From: Chromatiales bacterium
GTDB taxonomy: Bacteria > Pseudomonadota > Gammaproteobacteria > Granulosicoccales > Granulosicoccaceae
Length of the DNA: 56,632 nt
Assembly: GCA_020631335.1 (NCBI GenBank)
Contig: JAHDHK010000003.1
Coordinates: forward strand, 1 to 56,632
Reading direction: 5' to 3'
This document shows, piece by piece, positions 48,532 to 56,632 of this stretch. The stretch's first letter is position 1. Every line of letters starts with the position of its first letter. The position numbers were made by a program, and so were the translations under genes. The notes beneath the pieces are model-generated. The model had not been told where the DNA came from and did not search any database. It worked only from the letters and a program-made list of their open reading frames with translations.

Positions 48532-51387
48532 GTGCGTGTGACCAGCTATTCTGACACTCTCCAGCGCGGCGATACCATCAGCTGTTACCAGATCGAAGAG
48601 GTCCTGGGGCGCGGCGGTTTTGCTGTCACCTACCTTGCTGTAGACCTCAATCTTGATGTGCACGTAGCCATCAAGGAATACCTGCCGGGTGAAATAATTC
48701 AGCGCGATGCCCAGCTGAACGTGGCTGCACGGCGGCCCGAATTTGTTGAAGACTACAACATAGGGCTGAATAATTTTGCCCGTGAAGCCAAAACCCTTGC
48801 CAGATTCAAACACCTGAATATCGTCAGGGTTCACCAGGTTATCCACAAGTTTAATACCGCCTACATGGTGATGGACTACGAGCACGGCAGAGAACTTGCC
48901 GATGTGCTGGCGGAACACAAAACCCTGTCCGAAGACGAACTGCAGGAAGTGCTGTTTCCGATTTTCGACGGTGTTGAAGAAATACACCGCCACGGACTTG
49001 CCCATCGCGATATCAAACCATCAAACATCTACCTGCGAGACAACGGCTCTCCGGTGTTGCTCGATTTCGGCGCAGCGCGATATACATTAAGTGAGTCAAC
49101 GCAACAGCTTACGGCTGTCGTCACCGTCGGCTATACCCCGATCGAACAATACAACGTATCCGAAAACGAACAGGGCCCGTGGACCGATATCTACGCGCTT
49201 GCTGCGGTGTTGTACGAAGCCGTTACCGGCGAAATGCCGGTAGACTCGGTCACCCGGGCGTCCAGTCGGGTCACTAACTCCACCGACCCTCTGTCACCGG
49301 TTGCCAACAAGGCACGCAACGCCTACTCCGATGATTTTTTAAAAGCCATCGACTGGGGTCTGAGTATGGAAGCCGAAGACAGACCACAAAGCATTGCACA
49401 ATGGCGTGACGCCTTTAAAGGCGTGTACAAGCCGGTGGAATATTATCAGGATCAGCAGCAAAAGAGACCGGTGCGTAAATCGCGACTCAAAACCCGCGCA
49501 AAAGAACCGGTCGCTGCACTGGCGACGGAAACCACGCAGGCATACGCCCCTCAACCGGAATACGAAACCGCCACAGAGTCATCGTTTTCCGTCGACATGC
49601 GCGAGACCGGCTTTGCTGATGACTTCGACGACGTTGAAATCGTGCCGCTCAACCCGGATGCAGAGCCTGCGCTGCCGCGTGAACGGCTCGAACCTGCTGT
49701 TGCCGCCACATACAGTGATGCCACTGCCACGCTTGCCCCGCCACCCGCACCGGCCAGCCCGTTTGCGAGCAATCCTTCGCCAAAGTTGCCACCGGCACCT
49801 CAACCGGAAAACCAGGAACTCAACGATACGCTCAACAATCTGATCGATGCAGAGGGCAGACCAAAACATACACAGCAACTGCGCAAGGTGCTGAGACGCG
49901 ATATCGTCAAGCGTGAGCACGCACCCGCCGAACCGGTAAAAGTTGCGCCGCAGCCCGAACCCTACCGCGCCCCCACCGTGGCCAAAAGTCCGCTCGAAGC
50001 CGAGCCGGCCATCAGCGCCGAACGCTATGACGAGCGGAGATACCAGCGCGATCACGACACGCCGTCACCGGCACGGCAGCGATTTGAAGACGACTTTGAC
50101 TTTGACGATACCGACTGGGACTACGAGCCACCGCCGGGGCCTTCCCGATGGAAGTGGATTTTTCCGGTGCTCGGACTCGCGCTGATTGCCGGCGCCTCTA
50201 TTTTGTTTGTCAACAAGCCCGAGCTGTTCAAACTGCCTTCGCAGACAGTCCCGGAACTCACAGTCGCTACTGCACTGGAAAATGCCAATGAGAAAATTCA
50301 GAATCGCGAACTGATATTTCCCGAAGGTCAATCCGCGCTCGATTACTTCCAGCTTATTCTGCAAAGCGAACCCGACAATGCTGAAGCGCTGGGTGGCGTT
50401 GCAGCAATTCGCGATGAAATCAAAAAACAAATCGTCGAACATGTCGACGACAACAACCTCGCCGAAGCGAACCGGCTGTTGTCCAGAGCAAAAGCTGCCA
50501 ACCTGCAAATTGACGATACGACAGATTCAGGCGTCGCCGGCGGCGACAACCAGATAGTTGCCATTGACACTACCGCATCTCCATGGGTAAACCAGAGAGT
50601 TGAAGACATCGAAGGTCTACTCGCCGTCGGAGACTATGCCGGTGCCCGGCAGTTGTATGCTGAAGTCGATAAATACATTGCCAACGCAGAAGTTTCCGAC
50701 TCTATCCGACAACGCATCGAGCGCGGTTTGCAGCAAGCACAACCTGCCACGCAGGACTCACCGACAACCGACGCGATCGCCACACCGATAGATACCTCAC
50801 CGATAGTTGCAGAAGTCGACAACCCGGCAATTGAATCGCTCTCTGATACGCCTGTGCAATCCGATGTACCCGCGAACAATGGCACTGAAACAGATACCGC
50901 CAATGCTGTGGTTGTTGATACAGACCCGGTCGTGACGTTAACACCGGTGGCGACCCCGGCATCGCTGGCCGAACCGCAAGCACCGGTCGTATCTGAAACC
51001 GAACAGAAAATTGCGGTGGAAGACGATGAAGCGACCCTGCCCTCTGCGCCTCGCAGAAGTTTTATAGAGGGCAACGATGCCACTGCCCAGCATCTCAACC
51101 AGTTGCGCCTGGCACTGGAAGACAAGAATCTGCAGCGAGTCCTGCAGGTGAGCGGCACGCTGCCCGAAGAACGCACAGAATTTCTGCGCCGACTATTTCA
51201 ACGCTACGACCGTCTTGATGTGACGATTGACAATATCAATCGTACCGGCAGCAACGCCCGGGCAAAGTTGAGCGTTGCAATGTTCAATCAGCGCTCAGAC
51301 GGCAGCTTTTACTCGGCAGGCAAATGGAGCGATGTCGAACTTGCGACGACCCGACAAAACGGTCAATGGCAGCCGATACGCTGGTAG
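48532..51387 (+). CDS. Membrane-anchored serine/threonine protein kinase with extracytoplasmic C-terminus
   Basis: 951 aa; YQIEEVLGRGGFAVTYLAVD, VAIKEYLP, HRDIKPSNIYL, LLDFGAARY; single TM WKWIFPVLGLALIAGASILFV; GTG start. Confidence 0.9.
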   Translation: MRVTSYSDTLQRGDTISCYQIEEVLGRGGFAVTYLAVDLNLDVHVAIKEYLPGEIIQRDAQLNVAARRPEFVEDYNIGLNNFAREAKTLARFKHLNIVRVHQVIHKFNTAYMVMDYEHGRELADVLAEHKTLSEDELQEVLFPIFDGVEEIHRHGLAHRDIKPSNIYLRDNGSPVLLDFGAARYTLSESTQQLTAVVTVGYTPIEQYNVSENEQGPWTDIYALAAVLYEAVTGEMPVDSVTRASSRVTNSTDPLSPVANKARNAYSDDFLKAIDWGLSMEAEDRPQSIAQWRDAFKGVYKPVEYYQDQQQKRPVRKSRLKTRAKEPVAALATETTQAYAPQPEYETATESSFSVDMRETGFADDFDDVEIVPLNPDAEPALPRERLEPAVAATYSDATATLAPPPAPASPFASNPSPKLPPAPQPENQELNDTLNNLIDAEGRPKHTQQLRKVLRRDIVKREHAPAEPVKVAPQPEPYRAPTVAKSPLEAEPAISAERYDERRYQRDHDTPSPARQRFEDDFDFDDTDWDYEPPPGPSRWKWIFPVLGLALIAGASILFVNKPELFKLPSQTVPELTVATALENANEKIQNRELIFPEGQSALDYFQLILQSEPDNAEALGGVAAIRDEIKKQIVEHVDDNNLAEANRLLSRAKAANLQIDDTTDSGVAGGDNQIVAIDTTASPWVNQRVEDIEGLLAVGDYAGARQLYAEVDKYIANAEVSDSIRQRIERGLQQAQPATQDSPTTDAIATPIDTSPIVAEVDNPAIESLSDTPVQSDVPANNGTETDTANAVVVDTDPVVTLTPVATPASLAEPQAPVVSETEQKIAVEDDEATLPSAPRRSFIEGNDATAQHLNQLRLALEDKNLQRVLQVSGTLPEERTEFLRRLFQRYDRLDVTIDNINRTGSNARAKLSVAMFNQRSDGSFYSAGKWSDVELATTRQNGQWQPIRW

Positions 51388-51806
51388 CACGGGTACCCAT
51401 TGTTAACATCTGAATTACGCTGTTTGCCGCGACGGTGGGTTGCCTTGTGTGCACCCGGCCGGGCCGGCAGATAGCAGAAACAGCAACAATGAAAGCCAAC
51501 AGTAAACTCGCTGACCACGCTGTTGCTGTATGCAACAGTTGCTAATTTGGCAAGAGCAACATATCAGCTAATGCATGCGAAGCGTCGACAGCACGCAACT
51601 ACAATGACACGCACACGAACTCAATGGAATTCGATCGGACAAACAGGCTGTAGTTAATCTTTCTGTTGCGCCGCTGACTACATCAAACCATTCAATATCC
51701 GTAGCAGGCCCGTTACTTAACGGTGATCCCGACATTAAAATGATTTGCAACACAGCGCTTCAAAAAGCAGCCATCCAAGCGACATTGGCCTAACACGGTA
51801 CCCCTC

Positions 51807-53111
51807 ATGAATAGAAGATCCATTCTGCGCATGGCTTTATCCGGTGCGATTCTCACCGGTGCTGCATCGGCTTTTGCTCAATCGACCACTGGCCTTGCTA
51901 TCAGAAATCGCGCAAAGATATTCATGCGCGCTGAACCTAAGCCCAGTGAAACCGCACCACACGGTTCGTACGCATCGCGTGAGGTGCACGGCCTGTTGTT
52001 CCTGACAAATGCGTTCGGGTATTCCTATCAGATCCCTGAAGACAGCTACATCGAATGGCATATCGATGCAGAAAACACTTTTATGAAGTTCAAGTGCATT
52101 AATAATGACCAGTATCGGGTCAAGGCATTTCCCTGTGCAGTGCTTGGCACCATGGGCGGGCGCTATGAGACGAGTGGCAAGCCACAACCGCTCAAGGGCA
52201 TGGAAAACGAATTTCGTATGAAGGGTGAAGGCATGCAAAGCCCGCTGTTTGATCTCTATCCGGCGCAAAAGCAAACCGGGTTTCCGTGCAAACTGAAAGA
52301 TCTTCCTCGCACCGACATTTCGGTTGAAACGATCTATTCCGGCAACCCGACTGTCAATACGTTTCTCGATATGTATCTGCACGATATAGACAACCCTCAA
52401 ACCGCGTCGCACCCGTCACTGACCGGTGATATCAATGCGATGAACAGCAATCGCACGAAAGCCTACAATATAAACGTTTGGTTCCGGATGCCCGATCAAA
52501 CCAACGGCAACACCAACCGGCCCGACGGTGCATGGGCCGGCGGTAAAGTGATGGGTATTACCCGTATCGGCAACCGCGACTTCCACGTCATACTGAAAAT
52601 AGAAACCGGCGGCGGAAATTATTTCAGGTATGTTGCGCTTATCCCTGTAGAGGGAACGATCACAAGCCTGTCGGTAAACGAGGTAATGGACTGGGCTGTC
52701 TCGTCCATGCGCAGCATTCTCGAAGGCAACACTGAAGCTCAGGGAATGATGGCAAAAGCCGACCCGAGAGGTCTTCCTGCACCGCGCTGGCCCGATTCCA
52801 ATATGGTGCTGTCGGGACTGCACATAGGTAATGAAATATGGTGGTCTGACCCTGCCGGTACCGAAGGTAAGGTCGAGTGGCCGACCCTGCGCATCGATGT
52901 AAACGGTATCGGTACGTTCGGCTGGGGCGAACAGGACACAGCGGCCACTACGCTTATGCAGCCCAAAAAGCAAACTGTCTCACTAGACCCGGCTGATGCA
53001 GCACCACCACCGCAGCACACGTTTCCGGAGGCGGATCCGACGCCTTCCACACCTGCTGAAGCAGAAAAAGAAGGGCTGTTAAAATCAATACTGGGTAATT
53101 TGTTTAAATAG
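51807..53111 (+). CDS. Secreted protein of unknown function, possibly concanavalin/GH12-like fold
   Basis: 434 aa with signal MNRRSILRMALSGAILTGAASAFAQ; beta-rich, MYLHDIDNPQ...AYNINVWFRMPD...GNRDFHVILKIETGGGNYFRYVALIP resembles a GH12-like jelly roll by eye. Confidence 0.55.
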   Translation: MNRRSILRMALSGAILTGAASAFAQSTTGLAIRNRAKIFMRAEPKPSETAPHGSYASREVHGLLFLTNAFGYSYQIPEDSYIEWHIDAENTFMKFKCINNDQYRVKAFPCAVLGTMGGRYETSGKPQPLKGMENEFRMKGEGMQSPLFDLYPAQKQTGFPCKLKDLPRTDISVETIYSGNPTVNTFLDMYLHDIDNPQTASHPSLTGDINAMNSNRTKAYNINVWFRMPDQTNGNTNRPDGAWAGGKVMGITRIGNRDFHVILKIETGGGNYFRYVALIPVEGTITSLSVNEVMDWAVSSMRSILEGNTEAQGMMAKADPRGLPAPRWPDSNMVLSGLHIGNEIWWSDPAGTEGKVEWPTLRIDVNGIGTFGWGEQDTAATTLMQPKKQTVSLDPADAAPPPQHTFPEADPTPSTPAEAEKEGLLKSILGNLFK

Positions 53112-53168
53112 CCGACGTCGGCTTTTCAGGTATCATCGCTGGTACTGCGAGTATTATCAGGCACACCG

Positions 53169-53741
53169 GTGAACCGAACAATCAACAGTTGCTCAACGCG
53201 ATCATACCTAACAAATGGCATAGCTAAGCGCTATGAATTCCTCCGCGCACTAAAGACCGCCGGTATCATCCGGTGTGTTATTGCAGCGGGCCTGTGTACG
53301 CTGGTCACTGCCTGCGGAACCAAGTATGCCGATCGATCGCCTGACGCACCGCCGGCAACGACGAACGCACCACTGGCTAACGCACCGGAACCGACGGTGG
53401 CCACCCCCGCACCGATCACCGTCTCACCTGAAATACGCCCTACTTCAGTACCCGATGCCAGCCAGCCACGCAGCCTGCCAGCAGCTATCGCATTGCGCAA
53501 ACAGGCCGCCACTGCTGCAGACAACGGAAACCATAGCCGGGCAATCGGTTTACTCGAACGTGCTATTCGCATATCACCTGCAGATCCGGCTACATTTTCA
53601 GCACTTGCTGAAAACCACCTCGCACAAAACCGGCCGCAACAGGCACTCGAGCTCACCCGCAGAGCATTGACACTCAACCCGACAACAGACCAGAGAACCA
53701 TCCTTGAAGCACCGCAGCAACGATGCCTTGCACTGTTGTAG
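53169..53741 (+). CDS. TPR-containing lipoprotein
   Basis: VIAAGLCTLVTACGTKYADRS lipobox-like; GNHSRAIGLLERAIRISPADPATFSALAENHLAQNRPQQALELTRRALTLNP TPR units. Confidence 0.65.
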   Translation: MNRTINSCSTRSYLTNGIAKRYEFLRALKTAGIIRCVIAAGLCTLVTACGTKYADRSPDAPPATTNAPLANAPEPTVATPAPITVSPEIRPTSVPDASQPRSLPAAIALRKQAATAADNGNHSRAIGLLERAIRISPADPATFSALAENHLAQNRPQQALELTRRALTLNPTTDQRTILEAPQQRCLALL

Positions 53742-53777
53742 CAAACTACTGAACCATTCGCTTCCAGCGGAAATGCT

Positions 53778-54914
53778 ATGGACTTAAGCAGCAACGTCAG
53801 CGAATCAGAATTTGTCGTCGTTGGCGGCGGCGTGGTCGGCAATTGTATTGCGATGGGCCTCGCGGCTAAGGGCAAGTCCGTCGCATTGTTTGACGAGGCG
53901 GACAACGCATTCAGGGCATCACGCGGGAACTTCGGGCTGGTCTGGGTTCAGGGCAAAGGTGCGGCAATGCCAACCTACGCCAGATGGACCCGTGCATCCG
54001 CACACCTGTGGAAAGACTTTGCTGATGAACTGACACAATCCACCGGAATTAGTGTTTCTTTAACCCAACGCGGTGGATACAGCATTTTTCTCGACGAAGC
54101 ATCATTGCATCAGCGTGCTGGTGTGTATGAGCAATTGAAAAATGCGCTCGGTGGTGATTACCCGTTTGAAGTGCTGGGCCACAACGCGATTAAAAAAGAA
54201 GAGCCACAAATTGGATCGCAAGTGGCAGGCGCCATACTTCATCATGAAGACGGACATATCAACCCGCTGAACTTTTACCGTGCGATTACCAATGCAACCG
54301 GCAGACTGGGTGTTACTAAAATCACGCGGCGAGTCAGCAAAGTTGCACCGGCTGCAAATGGTTTTATCATTCACAGCGATAATGCCGGCAGTCACCATTG
54401 CTCCAAAGTGATACTGGCGTGCGGTCTGGGTACAGCAGAGCTGGGGCGACCACTTGGTTTTAAAGTTCCGGTTCGACCACAGCGTGGCCAGGTCCTTATT
54501 ACCGAGAAACTACCACCACTTATCAACCGACCTTCAGATGAAATCCGACAGGTTAATGAAGGGGGCATTCAGATTGGTGCCTCAGCTGAAGAAGTTGGCT
54601 TTGACGATAGCGAAACTATCGAAACGACAGCGCAACTCGCCGCCAACGCGATCAGACAGTATCCTTTCCTCGAGAAAGCTCAGCTTGTCAGAAGCTGGGG
54701 CGCATTGCGTATTATGTCGCAGGATGGATTTCCGATTTATCAACAATCGACTTTATATCCAGGCGCCTACTACGCCACCTGCCATAGTGGCATCACACTG
54801 GCGGCAGCACATGCCAGACTACTACCGGACTGGCTGTGTGGTGACAACAGCACCATAGCGAAGCAAGGTATCGCATTTAGTGAATTCAGTGAAGGGCGAT
54901 TCAATGACAGCTGA
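53778..54914 (+). CDS. FAD-dependent oxidoreductase, DAO/HcnC family
   Basis: 378 aa; FVVVGGGVVGNCIAMGLAAKGKSVALFDE, RASRGNFGLVWVQGKG, VPVRPQRGQVLITE. Confidence 0.88.
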   Translation: MDLSSNVSESEFVVVGGGVVGNCIAMGLAAKGKSVALFDEADNAFRASRGNFGLVWVQGKGAAMPTYARWTRASAHLWKDFADELTQSTGISVSLTQRGGYSIFLDEASLHQRAGVYEQLKNALGGDYPFEVLGHNAIKKEEPQIGSQVAGAILHHEDGHINPLNFYRAITNATGRLGVTKITRRVSKVAPAANGFIIHSDNAGSHHCSKVILACGLGTAELGRPLGFKVPVRPQRGQVLITEKLPPLINRPSDEIRQVNEGGIQIGASAEEVGFDDSETIETTAQLAANAIRQYPFLEKAQLVRSWGALRIMSQDGFPIYQQSTLYPGAYYATCHSGITLAAAHARLLPDWLCGDNSTIAKQGIAFSEFSEGRFNDS

Positions 54915-55188
54915 CACGACCATTGGTGACGGTATGTTTGTGTTTAGCTTCAACGGCGCGCCGGTTACCGCCAACACAGGAGATACGGTCGCCGCAGCAC
55001 TGATATCAAACGGTATTCATATAACACGTACCACTGCAAAAGGATCACCGCGAGGACCGTTTTGTATGATGGGTGCCTGCTACGATTGCCTGATAGAACT
55101 CGATGGAGTAACACTGCAGGCATGTATGCTCACAGCAACACCCGATATGCAAATACGCAGCGCTGTATCAACCGAAACTGACGAGTAG
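54904..55188 (+). CDS. (2Fe-2S)-binding protein, HcnA/sarcosine-oxidase-like small subunit
   Basis: ATGA overlap with upstream stop; FSFNGAPVTANTGDTVAAALISNG, GPFCMMGACYDCLIELDG. Confidence 0.88.
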   Translation: MTADTTIGDGMFVFSFNGAPVTANTGDTVAAALISNGIHITRTTAKGSPRGPFCMMGACYDCLIELDGVTLQACMLTATPDMQIRSAVSTETDE

Positions 55189-55301
55189 ACACCACTGCAT
55201 CACTATCCATCCTCCGACACAGCGACTGAGTTCAAGGCTGATGACCGAACGCATACACCATCAATACGCTGAACAGACAGACATACCAGGTAACCCGACC
55301 A

Positions 55302-56632
55302 GTGGCTGATCCGGATATCATTGTCATTGGCAGCGGCCCTGCGGGTATGTCAGCAGCCATTACCGCAGCCCGGCATGGCGCAACCGTCTGTATGATTGAC
55401 GAACAACCCGATGCCGGCGGGCAGATTTACAGAGGCCTTACCCGTTGCACCGACGCACAAGCCAGCCGGCTGGGAAAAGAATACGTTTACGGTAAAACGC
55501 TTCTATCTCAGATCAATCACCGCAACATCAGTCGTGTATACAGTGCCACTGTCTGGTCAATAGAAGCACCGGGCACCGTAACGTACAGCCGGCACGGCCA
55601 TGCCAGTCAAATCTCTGCTGGCTGTGTGATCATTGCCACCGGAGCCCTGGAAAGATCATACCCTGTTCCCGGCTGGACAAAACCCGGCGTAATGACGGTT
55701 GGTGCAGCGCAAATTCTGTTAAAGACCAGCAGCTTTATTTGCAATGACGCTATACTGGCCGGCACAGGTCCGTTGCTATATGCAGTGGCCAGTCAAATAC
55801 TCACCGCCGGCGGGAACATCACTGCCCTTGTCGACACCGTTAGCCCGACGCACTATCGCAATGCAGCCCGGTACTTTCCGTATACCAGTATTGCAACGCT
55901 TACTACCGGACTGAAGTACCTGCGCACTATAAAACAAGCAGGTATCCCTCATTATAAAAACGCCGGGCACCTGAGCATCACCGGCAATGAATACGCCGAT
56001 GGCCTTAACTTTACGGTAAACGGAGTTGAACACCATATACCGGCAGAGAAAATTCTTTTACACCAGGGGGTCGTGCCCAATGTACAGCTGAGTCGAGCTA
56101 TCGGGATAGATCATCAATGGCACCCGCTGCAAAGATGTTTTCATCCGGTGATTGATCAGTGGGGAGCGAGCTCAATTGCAACTATTCGATTAGCAGGTGA
56201 TGGATGCGGTATCGGAGGAGCATTGATCGCCGAGCACCAGGGTACACTCACTGCACTGGGTGCGTTGTCAGAAATCGGCTTCATAGATAACAAAAAGCGT
56301 AACACCATTGCTGCTAAGCCACTGCGATCAATCAACGGCATGTCTAAGCTCCGGCGTTTTCTGGATACGCTCTATAGCCCGCCTTCGCATTGCTTTCTCC
56401 CGGTCGACGATACCATTGTCTGTCGATGCGAAGAGGTCACTGCCGGCGAGATTCGTGCAGTCGCAGCACTTGGCTGCGCCGGTCCGAATCAGGCAAAAGC
56501 ATTTTGTCGCAGTGGCATGGGGCCGTGCCAGGGCAGATACTGCGGTAATCTGGTCACTGAGATTATGGCTGACCGGCACCAGCTCACTCATGATGAAATC
56601 GGCTACTACCGGCTTCGCTCCCCGATTAAGCC
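55302..56632 (+). CDS. FAD/NAD(P)-dependent oxidoreductase, HcnB-like; truncated at window end
   Basis: GTG start; VADPDIIVIGSGPAGMSAAITAARHGATVCMIDEQPDAGGQIYR; in-frame to C-terminal CRCEEVTAGEIRAVAALGCAGPNQAKAFCRSGMGPCQGRYC; no stop before the edge (absent from the ORF track). Confidence 0.88.
   Translation, partial: MADPDIIVIGSGPAGMSAAITAARHGATVCMIDEQPDAGGQIYRGLTRCTDAQASRLGKEYVYGKTLLSQINHRNISRVYSATVWSIEAPGTVTYSRHGHASQISAGCVIIATGALERSYPVPGWTKPGVMTVGAAQILLKTSSFICNDAILAGTGPLLYAVASQILTAGGNITALVDTVSPTHYRNAARYFPYTSIATLTTGLKYLRTIKQAGIPHYKNAGHLSITGNEYADGLNFTVNGVEHHIPAEKILLHQGVVPNVQLSRAIGIDHQWHPLQRCFHPVIDQWGASSIATIRLAGDGCGIGGALIAEHQGTLTALGALSEIGFIDNKKRNTIAAKPLRSINGMSKLRRFLDTLYSPPSHCFLPVDDTIVCRCEEVTAGEIRAVAALGCAGPNQAKAFCRSGMGPCQGRYCGNLVTEIMADRHQLTHDEIGYYRLRSPIK

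Noticed and set aside
50634-51176. 180-aa minus-strand ORF inside the kinase gene
   Set aside because: Antisense to the Ser/Thr kinase linker; Ser/Thr/Ala-rich shadow of a Pro/Thr/Ala-rich region.
51520-51538. Inverted repeat CTGTTGC-TGTAT-GCAACAG
   Set aside because: Short, no T-tract, and 130 nt after the kinase stop; not enough to call a terminator or operator.
53231-53905. 224-aa minus-strand ORF overlapping the TPR lipoprotein
   Set aside because: Antisense to the better-supported lipoprotein/TPR ORF and runs into the DAO gene; no recognisable domain.
53778-56632. Calling these genes cyanide synthase hcnABC
   Set aside because: Family architecture is shared with opine oxidases and hydroxyproline dehydrogenases; sequence alone here does not support HCN production.

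Overview
About 56.6 kb of chromosomal DNA from what looks like a marine-type proteobacterium (taxonomy inferred from gene content only, not tested). Coding is dense, and no tRNA, rRNA, CRISPR array, transposase or phage genes were recognised. Recognisable blocks, left to right: an acyl-CoA thioesterase-like ORF, an MFS transporter, an aldo/keto reductase, MsrA, an HSL-type esterase and an Lrp regulator; SBP56/methanethiol oxidase next to a His-rich membrane protein; an ynjBCD-F-like ABC transporter plus CDP-alcohol phosphotransferase cluster; TypA/BipA; an frcACB-R-K fructose/ribose-type ABC operon whose permease gene is broken by an apparent 1-bp insertion; a 1398-aa GMC oxidoreductase/alpha-beta hydrolase fusion followed by a PhoD-like phosphatase; and a large methylated-amine block (about 33.0-48.3 kb). 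The methylated-amine block contains a GlnT/GmaS-type synthetase, Amt, MgsC/B/A-like N-methylglutamate synthase subunits, a second glutamine-synthetase homologue, a GntR regulator, a Tdm-like TMAO demethylase, a Rieske oxygenase and a Tmm trimethylamine monooxygenase. The right end has a membrane Ser/Thr kinase, a secreted protein, a TPR lipoprotein and an HcnC-A-B-like three-subunit FAD dehydrogenase cut by the window edge. Most noteworthy: (i) the TMA/TMAO/methylamine block lacks any visible dmmDABC dimethylamine monooxygenase and mgdABCD, but carries a quaternary-amine-type Rieske oxygenase between tdm and tmm; (ii) several small uncharacterised proteins are embedded in it, including a 62-aa protein apparently coupled to amt; (iii) the hydrolase domain of the GMC fusion appears to use a Cys nucleophile. 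All homology calls come from reading the proteins by eye; no database search was run.
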